Assembly (NCBI RefSeq): GCF_000429765.1
Contig: NZ_KE386949.1
Coordinates: forward strand, 510,815 to 574,814
Direction: 5' to 3'
Length of the DNA: 64,000 nt
Source of the DNA: Gemmobacter nectariphilus DSM 15620
Lineage (GTDB): Bacteria; Pseudomonadota; Alphaproteobacteria; Rhodobacterales; Rhodobacteraceae
Position 1 is the first letter of the stretch; every line of letters begins with the position of its first letter. The translations under genes and the position numbers were made by a program. The notes beneath the pieces were generated by a model. That model was not told the origin of the DNA. It was given only the letters and a program-made list of their open reading frames with translations, and made no database searches. Below are positions 20,576-31,547 of this stretch, piece after piece.

Positions 20576-21598
20576 ATGAGCGAGATCACCATCCTCGGCG
20601 CCGGCATCTTCGGCCTGTCCTGCGCATGGGAGGCCGCAAGGCGCGGCGCCCGCGTGCAGGTGATCGACCCGAATGGTCCCGGCGCCGGTGCCTCGGGCGG
20701 GCTGGTCGGGGCACTCGCCCCCCACGCCCCCGAAGGCTGGGCGGCGGCCAAGGCGCTGCAGCTTCAGGCCCTGCTGATGGCGCCGGACTGGTGGTCCGGG
20801 GTCGAGGCGGCATCCGGCCTGCCCTCGGGCTATCTGCGCAGCGGCCGGGTGCAACCGCTCACGGATGCCCGCGCCGTCGAACAGGCCCATGCCCGCGCGA
20901 CTGGTGCGCAAACCCTGTGGCAAGGCCAGGCCCTCTGGCGCGTCCGTCCGGCAGACCGCCCCGGCGATCCGACCAGCCCGACCGGCATGGTCGCCGAAGA
21001 TACCCTGACCGCCCGCCTGCACCCCCGCATGGCCCTGGCCGCGCTGATCGCCGCGATCCGCGCCCAGGGCGGCACGGTGGAACGCAGCGGCACGGCCCGC
21101 GGGCCGGTGATCCATGCGACCGGGGCCGCCGGTCTGCGCGATCTGTCGAATGATCTGGGGCGCGCGGTCGGTCGGGGCGAAAAGGGGCAGGCGCTGTCGC
21201 TGGCCTTCGATGCCCGCGACTGGCCACAGATTTATGCGCCTGGCCTGCACATCGTGTTTCACGCCGACGGCACGACGGCCATAGGTTCGACATCCGAGCG
21301 CGACTATGACCGCGCCGACGCCACCGACACGCAGCTTGACGCCCTGCACGCCCGTGCCGTCGAGGTGCTGCCCGCCTTGCGCGATGCGCCCATCCTGGCC
21401 CGCTGGGCGGGCGAGCGTCCGCGCGCCGCCAGCCGCACCGTTCTGCTGGATGCCTGGCCCGGCAAACCCGGCCATTTCATCGCGAATGGCGGGTTCAAGA
21501 CCGGCTTTGCCATGGCCCCGCTGGCCGCAGGGCTGCTGATGGACAGGGTGCTGGACGGGGCCGACCGCATTCCTGATGCCTGGCGCATGGCGGGGTAA
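20576..21598 (+). CDS. FAD-dependent oxidoreductase, MnmC C-domain like
   Basis: This 340-residue flavoprotein begins MSEITILGAGIFGLSCAWEA with a dinucleotide-binding G-x-G-x2-G, then FAD-binding GPGAGASGGLVGALAPH and the C-terminal GHFIANGGFKTGFAMAPLAA. G-A-S-G-G-x-x-[GA]-A-L-x-P is shared with the oxidase domain of MnmC, which removes the carboxymethyl group of cmnm5s2U34. Divergence from the mnmD-type gene strongly suggests it is the missing half of that enzyme. A generic glycine/D-amino acid oxidase is the alternative. The ATG at 20576 preserves the Rossmann start. Confidence 0.85.
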   Translation: MSEITILGAGIFGLSCAWEAARRGARVQVIDPNGPGAGASGGLVGALAPHAPEGWAAAKALQLQALLMAPDWWSGVEAASGLPSGYLRSGRVQPLTDARAVEQAHARATGAQTLWQGQALWRVRPADRPGDPTSPTGMVAEDTLTARLHPRMALAALIAAIRAQGGTVERSGTARGPVIHATGAAGLRDLSNDLGRAVGRGEKGQALSLAFDARDWPQIYAPGLHIVFHADGTTAIGSTSERDYDRADATDTQLDALHARAVEVLPALRDAPILARWAGERPRAASRTVLLDAWPGKPGHFIANGGFKTGFAMAPLAAGLLMDRVLDGADRIPDAWRMAG

Positions 21599-21644
21599 AC
21601 CCCGCCATCCCCCAAGGGACCCCAGGCCCGTCAAAGGGCAGCTC

Positions 21645-22268
21645 TTACCCCTTGGGCGGCCAGACCGGACGATCCAGCTGGAACATGTCCTGCGTGCGGG
21701 CATACCAGCCCGACCCATGCATCCGCCCGATCAGCTCCAGCGCCGGCGTGTCGATATGCCCGCGTTCGGCATTGGTCACATAGGGATCGTCGATATGAAC
21801 CGCGAGAATGCGGCCGATCACCACCGTCTGCTGCGGGCCGGTAACCACGGCCGACAGCGTGGTGCATTCAAAGCTGACCGGGCTTTCGGCAATGCGCGGG
21901 GCGCGGATATGGGTGCTGGGGGCCGGGGTCAGCCGGGCGACATCCAGCTCTGACACATCGGCCGGGGCATCGATGCAGGTCAGGTTCATCGCCTCGGCCA
22001 GACGTTCGGGCACAAGGTTGACCACGAATTCCCCGGTATCAAGGATATTGCGCGCCGTATCCTTGAACCCCTTGACCGGATCGGCCAGCAGCCCCAGCGC
22101 CAGTGTAGGCGGCGTGTGCCCCATCGCATTAAAAAAGCTGTAGGGCGCGGCATTCACCACCCCCGACTTGCCAAGGGTCGAGACCCAGGCAATCGGACGC
22201 GGGGTGATCGTGGCCGTCATCAGCTTGTAGCCGATGCCGGGGGCGAGCTTGTCGTAATCGAACCTCAT
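21645..22268 (-). CDS. Flavin reductase-like FMN-binding protein
   Basis: This 207-residue split-barrel flavin-binding protein has the family signature MTATITPRPIAWVSTLGKSG, NAAPYSFFNAMGHTPP and TGEFVVNLVPERLAEAMN. Proteins of this type either supply reduced flavin to two-component monooxygenases or act as flavoenzymes of unknown role. It is the last gene of the gentisate-type operon, overlapping the nitrilase stop by ATGA. No monooxygenase partner is encoded in the window. Confidence 0.87.
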   Translation of the reverse strand: MRFDYDKLAPGIGYKLMTATITPRPIAWVSTLGKSGVVNAAPYSFFNAMGHTPPTLALGLLADPVKGFKDTARNILDTGEFVVNLVPERLAEAMNLTCIDAPADVSELDVARLTPAPSTHIRAPRIAESPVSFECTTLSAVVTGPQQTVVIGRILAVHIDDPYVTNAERGHIDTPALELIGRMHGSGWYARTQDMFQLDRPVWPPKG

Positions 22269-23194
22269 GCTTCGCGCACCGCCTTCTTGGGTTGCGTGTC
22301 CACTGTCAGCTGGAACACGTCGGGCCGGGCATAATGGCCCGTGCAGTCGAAATCGAACTTGCCGCGCGCCACGTCCACCGGGTCAAGCGTGGCATACAGC
22401 ACCGTCTCGCCGCTGAAATCGGGGCCAGCCAGCACCTTGCCCAAAGGCGAGACAATGGCCGATCCGCCCCGCATCATCACGGTATCCGGCGCATCCCCCA
22501 GCGCGGATTCGTGATCCGCCGCATAGGCCGCACGGGTGATGTGCTGGCAGGCGGTCAGCACGAAGCACCGCCCCTCCAGCGCGATATGCTGCATGGTGCC
22601 CAGCCAGGTGTCACGGTCATCGGCGGTCGGGGCGCAATAGATGGTGACGCCCTGGTGATACATGTGCATCCGCAGGGCCGGCATATAGTTTTCCCAGCAG
22701 ATCACCGCACCGATCGTGCCGAAATCGGTCTTGAACACCGGCATGGTCGAGCCATCGCCAAAGCCCCAGATCAGCCGCTCGCCCGCTGTGGGCATCAGCT
22801 TGCGGTGCTTGCCGACCAGCCCCTTGGCACCATCGAAGTAAAGCGCGGTGCAATAGACCGTGCCGCCATCGCGCTCGATCACGCCGATCACGGCAAAGGC
22901 GCCGGTTTCCGCCGTTGCCTCGGCAATCACGGCCACCTCGGGGCCATCAAGGTCGATGGCCGCCGCGTGGTAGCGGGCAAAGGCCTCGCGCCCCTCGGGC
23001 TTGCGCATCCCGATCGGAGCGCCAAAGCTCGCCCCCTTGGGATAGCCGCCGATCAGCGCCTCGGGGAAGACCACCAGCCGGGCGCCCTGCCCGGCTGCCT
23101 CGCGCAAGGTGGCAGCGGCCTTTTCGGCGGTGGCCAGACTGTCATCTGGCAATGAGGCGATCTGGGCGACGGCGACCTTGAAGGCGGCAGACAT
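22265..23194 (-). CDS. Nitrilase-superfamily carbon-nitrogen hydrolase
   Basis: This 309-residue enzyme has the Glu-Lys-Cys triad of true nitrilases: VVFPEALIGGYPKG, GKHRKLMPTAGERLIWG and GAVICWENYMPALR. The C-W-E-N-Y-M-P context is that of the nitrilase branch (nitrile to acid) rather than amidase or N-carbamoylase branches. An aromatic or arylacetonitrile substrate would fit its place in an aromatic-degradation operon. The start MSAAFKVAVAQIASLPD at 23194 is the family start; longer readings pass through the intergenic repeat. Confidence 0.9.
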   Translation of the reverse strand: MSAAFKVAVAQIASLPDDSLATAEKAAATLREAAGQGARLVVFPEALIGGYPKGASFGAPIGMRKPEGREAFARYHAAAIDLDGPEVAVIAEATAETGAFAVIGVIERDGGTVYCTALYFDGAKGLVGKHRKLMPTAGERLIWGFGDGSTMPVFKTDFGTIGAVICWENYMPALRMHMYHQGVTIYCAPTADDRDTWLGTMQHIALEGRCFVLTACQHITRAAYAADHESALGDAPDTVMMRGGSAIVSPLGKVLAGPDFSGETVLYATLDPVDVARGKFDFDCTGHYARPDVFQLTVDTQPKKAVREA

Positions 23195-23214
23195 GACAGG
23201 CGGTCCTTTTGCGG

Positions 23215-23281
23215 CAAGGGAAGGACCGGGGGTTTCACACCCCCGGACCCCCGTGGGATATTTGAGGACAGATGAAAGGGC
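23215..23281 (-). repeat. Intergenic AAATATCC-hairpin element, copy D
   Basis: Read on the minus strand it gives CCCTTTCATCTGTCCTC, core AAATATCCCACGGGGG, then a hairpin GGGGGT-GTGAA-ACCCCC. It is nearly the same as copy F. It lies between the fumarylpyruvate hydrolase and nitrilase genes of one presumed operon, oriented with them. Confidence 0.75.
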
Positions 23282-23294
23282 GGCCGGGGCGCCG

Positions 23295-24215
23295 TCAACC
23301 CATCGTGGCGTCAATCACCGGATGGCGGATGGTGCCGATGCCTTCGACACAGGCGACCACGGTATCGCCCGGCCACATCCATTCCTGCGGCTTGCGGCCC
23401 GCACCAACCCCTTCGGGCGTGCCGGTGGCGATGATGTCGCCCGGCTCCAGCGTGATGCCGCTGGACAGATCGGCGATCAGCTCATCGACCTTGAACAACA
23501 TCTTGGCCGTGTTGGAGCGCTGCTTTTCGACGCCGTTGATCGTCAGCCACAGATCCAGCACCTGCGGATCGGGGATTTCGTCGGCGGTCACGATGCAGGG
23601 ACCAAAGGGCGCATAGCTGTCCATGCCCTTGGAAAAGATCCACTGCCCGGCGCGGCGGTTGTCGCGGGCCGACACGTCGATGATCACAGAATACCCAAAC
23701 ACATGATCCAGCGCCTCGGCGCGGTCGACGCGGGTTGCCGTGGTGCCGATGATGACCGCCAGTTCGACCTCCCAGTCAAGCTGCTGGGTGATGGCCTTGT
23801 TATGACGGATCGGCTCGCCCGGCCCGATCACCGTGGTCGGCGGCTTGGAAAACACGACCGGCTGCTTCGGCAGATCAGGCGCGGTATCCAGCGCGGTCGA
23901 GCTTTCGGCAACGTGGTCCAGGTAGTTCAGCCCGATGCCGAAGATATTCTTGCGCGGGCGCGGGATCGGCGCCAGCAGCTTGACGTTTTTCAGCGCGACG
24001 GCCGTTCCGGGCGGGAAATGCCCGTCGCAATCGTCCATCAGCGAGGCCAGCGCCTCGAGCCCCGGGCGGCCCAGGTCGATCAGGCCCAGCATCGAATCGG
24101 GCAGCGCTTCATCGAAGGCCGCGCCAAGGCTGGCAACATCGACGACCAGATCATCGGCGATCACGCCAAGACGGGCCGGGGCTTCGACCCCGGCGCGGAA
24201 GGTGACAAGTTTCAT
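23295..24215 (-). CDS. Fumarylacetoacetate-hydrolase family protein, probable fumarylpyruvate hydrolase
   Basis: This 306-residue metal-dependent C-C hydrolase has an N-terminal cap domain, then NIFGIGLNYLDHVAES, PVVFSKPPTTVIGPGEPI, the acidic metal ligands in DWEVELAVIIG, and SSGITLEPGDIIATGTPEGV. Next to gentisate dioxygenase it most likely splits fumarylpyruvate, or maleylpyruvate directly, into pyruvate and a C4 acid. The ATG at 24215 is preceded by GAGGA inside the end of the dioxygenase gene. The longer reading to 24287 would overlap that gene without a ribosome site. Confidence 0.88.
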   Translation of the reverse strand: MKLVTFRAGVEAPARLGVIADDLVVDVASLGAAFDEALPDSMLGLIDLGRPGLEALASLMDDCDGHFPPGTAVALKNVKLLAPIPRPRKNIFGIGLNYLDHVAESSTALDTAPDLPKQPVVFSKPPTTVIGPGEPIRHNKAITQQLDWEVELAVIIGTTATRVDRAEALDHVFGYSVIIDVSARDNRRAGQWIFSKGMDSYAPFGPCIVTADEIPDPQVLDLWLTINGVEKQRSNTAKMLFKVDELIADLSSGITLEPGDIIATGTPEGVGAGRKPQEWMWPGDTVVACVEGIGTIRHPVIDATMG

Positions 24216-24222
24216 GCAGTCC

Positions 24223-25344
24223 TCACTTGATGGGCTGATAGCCGCCGTTTTCGCCAAACGCCTGTTCGCGATACAGGCCCAGGGCACGCATCACCGGCAG
24301 ATCGCTCAGACAGAACAGGCAGGCATCCTCGGTGGCCGAGCCGTTGACATGTTCGTGCCAGGCCCACGAGGGCACGCAGAAAATGTCACGCTCGGACCAG
24401 TCAAAGCGCTTGCCGTTGATGATCGAATGGCCCGACCCCTTGGCGACCGTATACAGATAGCTGCCGGTATGGCGATGCGCCTTGGTATGTTCACCGGGGC
24501 GTAGCATCTGCATGCTGGCACCCATGGTGCGCATCACCGGGCCATTGGTGGTGGGGTTGACGTATTCCATCAGCACCCCGTCAAAGGGTGATCCATCGGT
24601 GCAGGCCGCATAGCGCGCCAGCGCCTCGTAGGTCGGTTCCCATTCGTATTTGAACATCGGGCTATAGCCCTTGGTCCAGTCGCCGCCGCCCGGCGTCAGG
24701 CCCGGATTGCCCCAGGTCTTGGTCATGTCATCGACCGCATAGCCAACGGCCTGGGTCAGATCGGGGTGAACTTCGTAGAAATTCGCCTCCATTGCATTGA
24801 CAAAGGGAATGTCCAGGCAATCCTGCCAGATGCACGGGCTGCCCTCGGCCGCCACGGCATGTTCATGCCAGGTGCCGTTCGGGGTCAGCACGAAATCGTT
24901 GCGGCCCAGCGTCATCTTGTGGCCATCGACCACGGTATAGGCGCCCGCGCCTTCCAGGATGAAACGGATCGCGCTGGCCGAATGGCGGTGCGCCGATGCC
25001 GCCTCGCCAGGGTTCATCACCTGAAGGCCCGAGTAGATCCAGCCGACAGCCGCCGCCACATCGTCACGCCCCGGATTGCGCAGATAGATCACCCGGCGCC
25101 CTGCCTTTTCCGGCGTCACCAGATCGACCGACCGCAGCACCGGCTCGCGCAATTCGTTCCAGCGCCACAGCATCGGCACGGACGAGGATTGCGGCTCCCA
25201 AGGTTCGATCTTGTTCGCCACCGTCCACAGCGCGCCGGCGCCGAAACGGTCGAGATCGTTGTAATATGCCAGCAGCTCGGGCGTGTCTTCGACGTTCGCG
25301 CGACCGGCCACATCCTCGCGGTGGTTCTCATGCGGGCGTGCCAT
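24223..25344 (-). CDS. Gentisate 1,2-dioxygenase
   Basis: This bicupin ring-cleavage enzyme converts gentisate to maleylpyruvate with Fe(II). The 373-residue protein shows the first cupin (AASAHRHSASAIRFILEG, with His-x-His) and a second cupin (HTKAHRHTGSYLYTVAKG), plus FVLTPNGTWHEHA and FCVPSWAWHEHVNG. The ATG at 25344 is chosen because GGAGG lies five bases before it; the upstream ATG at 25356 has no such site and itself contributes to it. It heads an operon with a fumarylpyruvate hydrolase, nitrilase and flavin reductase. Confidence 0.92.
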   Translation of the reverse strand: MARPHENHREDVAGRANVEDTPELLAYYNDLDRFGAGALWTVANKIEPWEPQSSSVPMLWRWNELREPVLRSVDLVTPEKAGRRVIYLRNPGRDDVAAAVGWIYSGLQVMNPGEAASAHRHSASAIRFILEGAGAYTVVDGHKMTLGRNDFVLTPNGTWHEHAVAAEGSPCIWQDCLDIPFVNAMEANFYEVHPDLTQAVGYAVDDMTKTWGNPGLTPGGGDWTKGYSPMFKYEWEPTYEALARYAACTDGSPFDGVLMEYVNPTTNGPVMRTMGASMQMLRPGEHTKAHRHTGSYLYTVAKGSGHSIINGKRFDWSERDIFCVPSWAWHEHVNGSATEDACLFCLSDLPVMRALGLYREQAFGENGGYQPIK

Positions 25345-25439
25345 CTGGTCCTCCATGGTGGGATCGGGCCGAGTGTGCGACTCGACTGCCCCGAATGCAA
25401 CAGGATTTTCGAAAATATTGCGCGCGGCGATGCAGCATT

Positions 25440-25522
25440 TCGCCTTGTTCCAAATATCCTGGGGGGCAGGCGCGCCACCAACGCCTGGCCAGACAGCAAA
25501 AAGGGGGGCAAGGCCCCCCTTC
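25440..25522 (+). repeat. Intergenic AAATATCC-hairpin element, copy E
   Basis: Flank CGCCTTGTTC, core CAAATATCCTGGGGGG (25451-25466) and a perfect hairpin AAGGGGGGC-AAG-GCCCCCCTT (25501-25521), the same hairpin as copy A. It lies between gentisate dioxygenase and gyrB, opposite to the direction of both genes. Confidence 0.75.
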
Positions 25523-25542
25523 GCGACCGGCTGACGCCGACC

Positions 25543-28017
<2,475 letters not shown>

Positions 28018-28067
28018 TTATAGCTGCGGGGGGCGGGATTGTCACGCCTTGGGCGCGCTTTTCCGCC

Positions 28068-28688
28068 TCATGTAAAGGGAATGACCAGCCCGACCAGAAC
28101 CAGCAGGACGCCCGACCCGACATTCAGCCGCCGCACGGCCTGCGGGCTCGACAGCAGCCGCCGCGCGCGGTCCAGGAACAGCGCAAGGCACAGGTTCCCC
28201 AGCATCGGCACGATGGCCGAGATCACCAGGATCGCGGCAATATCCGGCACCGTCACCCGGGACAGATCGAAGAACCCCGGCAGAAAGCCCATGTAGAACA
28301 GGATCGCCTTGGGGTTGCCGATCACCGCCGCCACGCCCACCGAAAAGCCGGCCCAGATACCGGGCCGCGTCATGCGGCTGTCGGTGCCCGGCGCGGCCGC
28401 CGGCTTGCGGATCAGCAAGATGCCCATCACGATGAACACCCCCGCCGCAATCCAGCGCAGCACGGTCAGCGCATCGCCATACAGCGACAGCACCCAGGCC
28501 AGCCCCAGAATGGCACACAGCGGCCACAGCAGATCGCCCAGCGCCACGCCCACCGCCAGCGGCCAGGCCGCCGCCATGCCCCCCGACAGCGCCCGCGCCG
28601 TCAGCGCCACCCAGACCGGGCCGGGCACCGCCCAAAGACCCGCCATGCCCAGGGCATAGAGGGCAAGTTCACCAAGCGTCACGGTCAT
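28068..28688 (-). CDS. LysE/RhtB-family amino acid exporter
   Basis: This 206-residue membrane protein has about six hydrophobic helices. The LysE signature is seen as LWAVPGPVWVALTARALSGG near the N-terminus, and GVAAVIGNPKAILFYMGFLP (G-N-P-K) in the middle. Family members export lysine, threonine, homoserine or related compounds. It starts with an ATGA overlap on the VOC gene stop, so recF-VOC-LysE are probably cotranscribed. The substrate cannot be deduced. Confidence 0.88.
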   Translation of the reverse strand: MTVTLGELALYALGMAGLWAVPGPVWVALTARALSGGMAAAWPLAVGVALGDLLWPLCAILGLAWVLSLYGDALTVLRWIAAGVFIVMGILLIRKPAAAPGTDSRMTRPGIWAGFSVGVAAVIGNPKAILFYMGFLPGFFDLSRVTVPDIAAILVISAIVPMLGNLCLALFLDRARRLLSSPQAVRRLNVGSGVLLVLVGLVIPFT

Positions 28689-29110
28689 GGCAGGGTCAGA
28701 CTCCCGTCTTCGGACAGCGGCCAGAAGGGGTTCATCGCCACCTCCCAGACATGGCCATCCGGGTCGGCCCAATAGCCGGAATAGCCGCCCCAGAACACTT
28801 TTTCCGGCCGTTTCAGCGCACTCGCCCCCGCCGCCAGCGCGGCGGCAAAGGCGGCGTCCACCTCGGCCTCGGTGGCAAAGTTCTGCGCCAGCGTCACGGC
28901 GCCGGTGCCCAGCGTCGCCCCAGGCCGGCCCTGATCCGCCGCCAGATCGGCCAGCCCGAACAGCGCCAGCACGGCCCCCTGCATCTGAAAGAACGCAACC
29001 CCCGGCTGGCTTTGGCCATGTTCAACCCAGCCAAGCCGGGCATAGAACGCCCGCGCGGCGGCCAGATCGGCCACACCAAGGGTTGTCAGTGTCACACGTT
29101 GCGGGGTCAT
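28685..29110 (-). CDS. VOC (glyoxalase/bleomycin-resistance) family protein
   Basis: This 141-residue protein has two beta-alpha-beta-beta-beta modules. VTLTTLGVADLAAARAFYAR is the typical first strand and helix, GVAFFQMQGAVLALFG a core strand pair, and SGYWADPDGHVWEVAMNPFW carries the conserved D-P-D-G-x-x-W-E end with a metal-ligand Glu. It may be a dioxygenase, lyase or binding protein; the substrate is unknown. It is coupled on both sides by ATGA overlaps to recF upstream and the LysE exporter downstream. Confidence 0.88.
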   Translation of the reverse strand: MTPQRVTLTTLGVADLAAARAFYARLGWVEHGQSQPGVAFFQMQGAVLALFGLADLAADQGRPGATLGTGAVTLAQNFATEAEVDAAFAAALAAGASALKRPEKVFWGGYSGYWADPDGHVWEVAMNPFWPLSEDGSLTLP

Positions 29111-30162
29111 GCCGCGATCACCTCTGAAACACCGCCGCTTTCGGCAACGGCAAAACCCTGCGCCCTTGCGCCCAATGTCTCGAACAGCCCTGCCTCGGTC
29201 CCGGTCAGAAAGGCCTGAGCCCCCAGCGCGCAGATTTCGTCATACAGCGCCGCCCGGCGGCCAGGGTCAAGATGCGCTGCAACCTCGTCCAGCAAGATCA
29301 GCGGCGGGCGCCCCAGATCCTCGGCCGCAATCCGGGCGCTGGCCAGGATCAGCGAGATCAGCAGCGCCTTCTGCTCGCCGGTGGAACATTGCGCGGCGGG
29401 CATCGACTTGGCGGCCCAGACGGCCCGCAGATCGGCCCGGTGCGGGCCCGACAGGCTGCGCCCCGCCGCCATGTCCCGGCGCCGCCCCGCCACCAGCGCG
29501 GCGGCCAGATCGTCCGCCCCCTCGCCCGCGTCCAGCTCCAGCATGGCAGCAGGAAAGGCACCATCAACCTGCGCCGACTGCAACCGCGCCACCACATCGC
29601 GCCGCGCCTCGGTGATCCGCGCGCCGGCCTCGACCATCCGCGCCTCGATGGCGCCATACCAGGCCGCGTCCTGCACCTGATCCTTCAGCAGCCGGTTGCG
29701 CTCGCGCATGGCGCGCTCATAGTCCAGCGCGGCCTCGGCGTGACCGGCATGCAAGCTCAGGACCAGCCGGTCCAGAAACCGCCGACGCCCCTCGGGGGCC
29801 TCGATCCACAGCCGGTCCATGGCGGGCACCAGCCAGACCACCCGCGCCAGCGCGCCCATCGCCGCCTGCGTTGCGGCCTTGCCGTCAATCTTTACCTGAC
29901 GGCCGGCGCCCTCGGCCCAGGTCTCGACCTCGTGGCCCTCGACGATGGCCGCCACCTTCCAGCCCGCCGCATCGGGGCGCCGCCCGATGTCCTCGGCAGC
30001 AGCGCGGCGCAGACCACGCCCCGGCGACAGCAGCGAAATCGCTTCAAGGATATTGGTCTTGCCTGCCCCGTTCGGCCCCCAGATCGCCACGGGCCGGCCG
30101 TCAAACTCCAGCCGCAAGGCCCTGTGGCTGCGGAACATGGCCAGCCGCAACATGCTCAGCAT
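29107..30162 (-). CDS. recF: DNA replication and repair protein RecF
   Basis: RecF is an SMC/ABC-type ATPase that helps load RecA at gaps. The 351-residue protein has Walker A AIWGPNGAGKTNILEAIS, the ABC signature region QCSTGEQKALLISLILA and Walker B PLILLDEVAAHLDP. The N-terminal segment LRLAMFRSHRAL corresponds to the family's L-x-N-F-R-x-Y. The start at 30162 is chosen by length; ATGs at 30153 and 30137 are alternatives. It follows dnaN with the intergenic repeat between them. Confidence 0.94.
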   Translation of the reverse strand: MLSMLRLAMFRSHRALRLEFDGRPVAIWGPNGAGKTNILEAISLLSPGRGLRRAAAEDIGRRPDAAGWKVAAIVEGHEVETWAEGAGRQVKIDGKAATQAAMGALARVVWLVPAMDRLWIEAPEGRRRFLDRLVLSLHAGHAEAALDYERAMRERNRLLKDQVQDAAWYGAIEARMVEAGARITEARRDVVARLQSAQVDGAFPAAMLELDAGEGADDLAAALVAGRRRDMAAGRSLSGPHRADLRAVWAAKSMPAAQCSTGEQKALLISLILASARIAAEDLGRPPLILLDEVAAHLDPGRRAALYDEICALGAQAFLTGTEAGLFETLGARAQGFAVAESGGVSEVIAA

Positions 30163-30178
30163 CCCGCGGCCTCGTCCA

Positions 30179-30234
30179 CTTTGCCTTTTTGCAAATACCC
30201 CACGGGGGCCCGGGGGTGTGAAACCCCCGGTTCC
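30179..30234 (+). repeat. Intergenic AAATA-hairpin element, copy F
   Basis: Flank CTTTGCCTTTTTGC, core AAATACCCCACGGGGG and hairpin CGGGGGT-GTGAA-ACCCCCG. It is nearly identical to copy D read on its own strand. It lies between dnaN and recF, opposite to their transcription. Confidence 0.75.
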
Positions 30235-30241
30235 ACATCCG

Positions 30242-31360
30242 TCACACGCGCATCGGCATGACGACATAGACCGCCGACATGTCGTTCCCTTCGCGCATCA
30301 AGGTCGGATCGCCCGAGGAGTTGAACAGGAACACCGCATTCTCGCGGTCAACCTGGCTGGCGATTTCCAGCAGGTATTTCGCGTTGAACCCGATCTCCAG
30401 CCGCTCATCGCCATAGGCGACGACCAGCTCTTCCTCGGCTGCACCCGAATCCGGGGCGTTGACCGACAGGACCAGACGGTCCTCGTCAAGGCTCAGCTTC
30501 ACCGCCCGGCTGCGCTCGGACGACACCGTCGCCACGCGATCCACCGCCTTGGCGAAATCGCCGGCGTCAACCTCCAGCCGGCGCGAATTGCCGACCGGGA
30601 TCACGCGGGTATAGTCGGGGAACGTCCCGTCGATCACCTTCGAGGTCAGGGTGATCGTCGGCGTGGCAAAGCGCACCTTGGTTTCGGAAACCGACACGGC
30701 GATCTGCGCCTCGTCGTCATCCAGCAGCTTGCGCAGCTCGCCCACCGTCTTGCGCGGCACGATCACGCCCGGCATTCCGGTCGCGCCGTCGGGCAGCGGC
30801 GCGTCGATGCGCGCCAGCCGGTGCCCGTCGGTCGCCACGCAGCGCAGCACCGGGCCTTCGTCGCCCTGTGCGGTGTGCATGTAGACGCCGTTCAGGTAAT
30901 AGCGCGTCTCTTCGGTGGAAATCGCGAATTTCGCCTTGTCGAACAGCCGGCGCAGCACCGGCGCAGGGGCCGAGAAGTTCGAGACATATTCCGACGACGC
31001 CATGACCGGGAAATCCTCGCGCGGCAGCGTCGCAAGATTGAAGGTGGAACGCCCCGCCTCGATCACCAGACGGCCGCTTGCCGCCTCGTCCGTCAGCGTG
31101 ACCAGCGCGCCATCGGGCAGCTTGCGCACGATTTCATGCAGCATGACGGCCGAAACCGTGGTCGCGCCCGGGCGTTCGACCTGGGCGGCGGCCTTGTCCA
31201 CCACCTCGATATCCAGATCGGTGGCGCGGAACGACACGCCCGCCCCTTCGGCCTCGATCAGCACATTCGCAAGGATCGGAATCGTGTTGCGCCGCTCGAC
31301 CACCGACTGGGCCTGCGCCACGGCTTTCAGAAGCGTCGCGCGCTCGATGCTGAACTTCAT
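30242..31360 (-). CDS. dnaN: DNA polymerase III beta sliding clamp
   Basis: The beta clamp is a ring-shaped processivity factor. The 372-residue protein begins MKFSIERATLLKAVAQAQSV and has three clamp domains. Typical stretches are NTIPILANVLIEAEG, ATDGHRLARID and RENAVFLFNSSGDPTLMREG, and it ends with the family's YVVMPMRV. The start at 31360 matches the family, and the upstream extension to 31477 lacks similarity. dnaA, the usual upstream neighbour, is absent; a 2-hydroxyacid dehydrogenase occupies that side. The 187-base spacer upstream contains a G/C inverted repeat (31508-31515 with 31534-31541) but no visible DnaA boxes. Confidence 0.97.
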   Translation of the reverse strand: MKFSIERATLLKAVAQAQSVVERRNTIPILANVLIEAEGAGVSFRATDLDIEVVDKAAAQVERPGATTVSAVMLHEIVRKLPDGALVTLTDEAASGRLVIEAGRSTFNLATLPREDFPVMASSEYVSNFSAPAPVLRRLFDKAKFAISTEETRYYLNGVYMHTAQGDEGPVLRCVATDGHRLARIDAPLPDGATGMPGVIVPRKTVGELRKLLDDDEAQIAVSVSETKVRFATPTITLTSKVIDGTFPDYTRVIPVGNSRRLEVDAGDFAKAVDRVATVSSERSRAVKLSLDEDRLVLSVNAPDSGAAEEELVVAYGDERLEIGFNAKYLLEIASQVDRENAVFLFNSSGDPTLMREGNDMSAVYVVMPMRV

Positions 31361-31547
31361 CCGAACCCCCTGTGTTCTTGCCCGCCGGGCGGCAGCCCCC
31401 GGGGCCACGAAACTACCCGGTTTCCTGCGACAGACAAGGGGGTTGGCGGCACAAAGCGCCGCGAAAGACCCCTGCAAGACGTCCGGCGCGCGGCTTGGGT
31501 GGCTGCGGGCCGCCCTGCGCCCTTGTGACGCGCGGGCGGCCGCCCCC

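Noticed and set aside
31361-31547. Spacer upstream of dnaN as replication origin
   Set aside because: No TTATCCACA-like boxes or AT-rich unwinding region are visible, and dnaA is absent.
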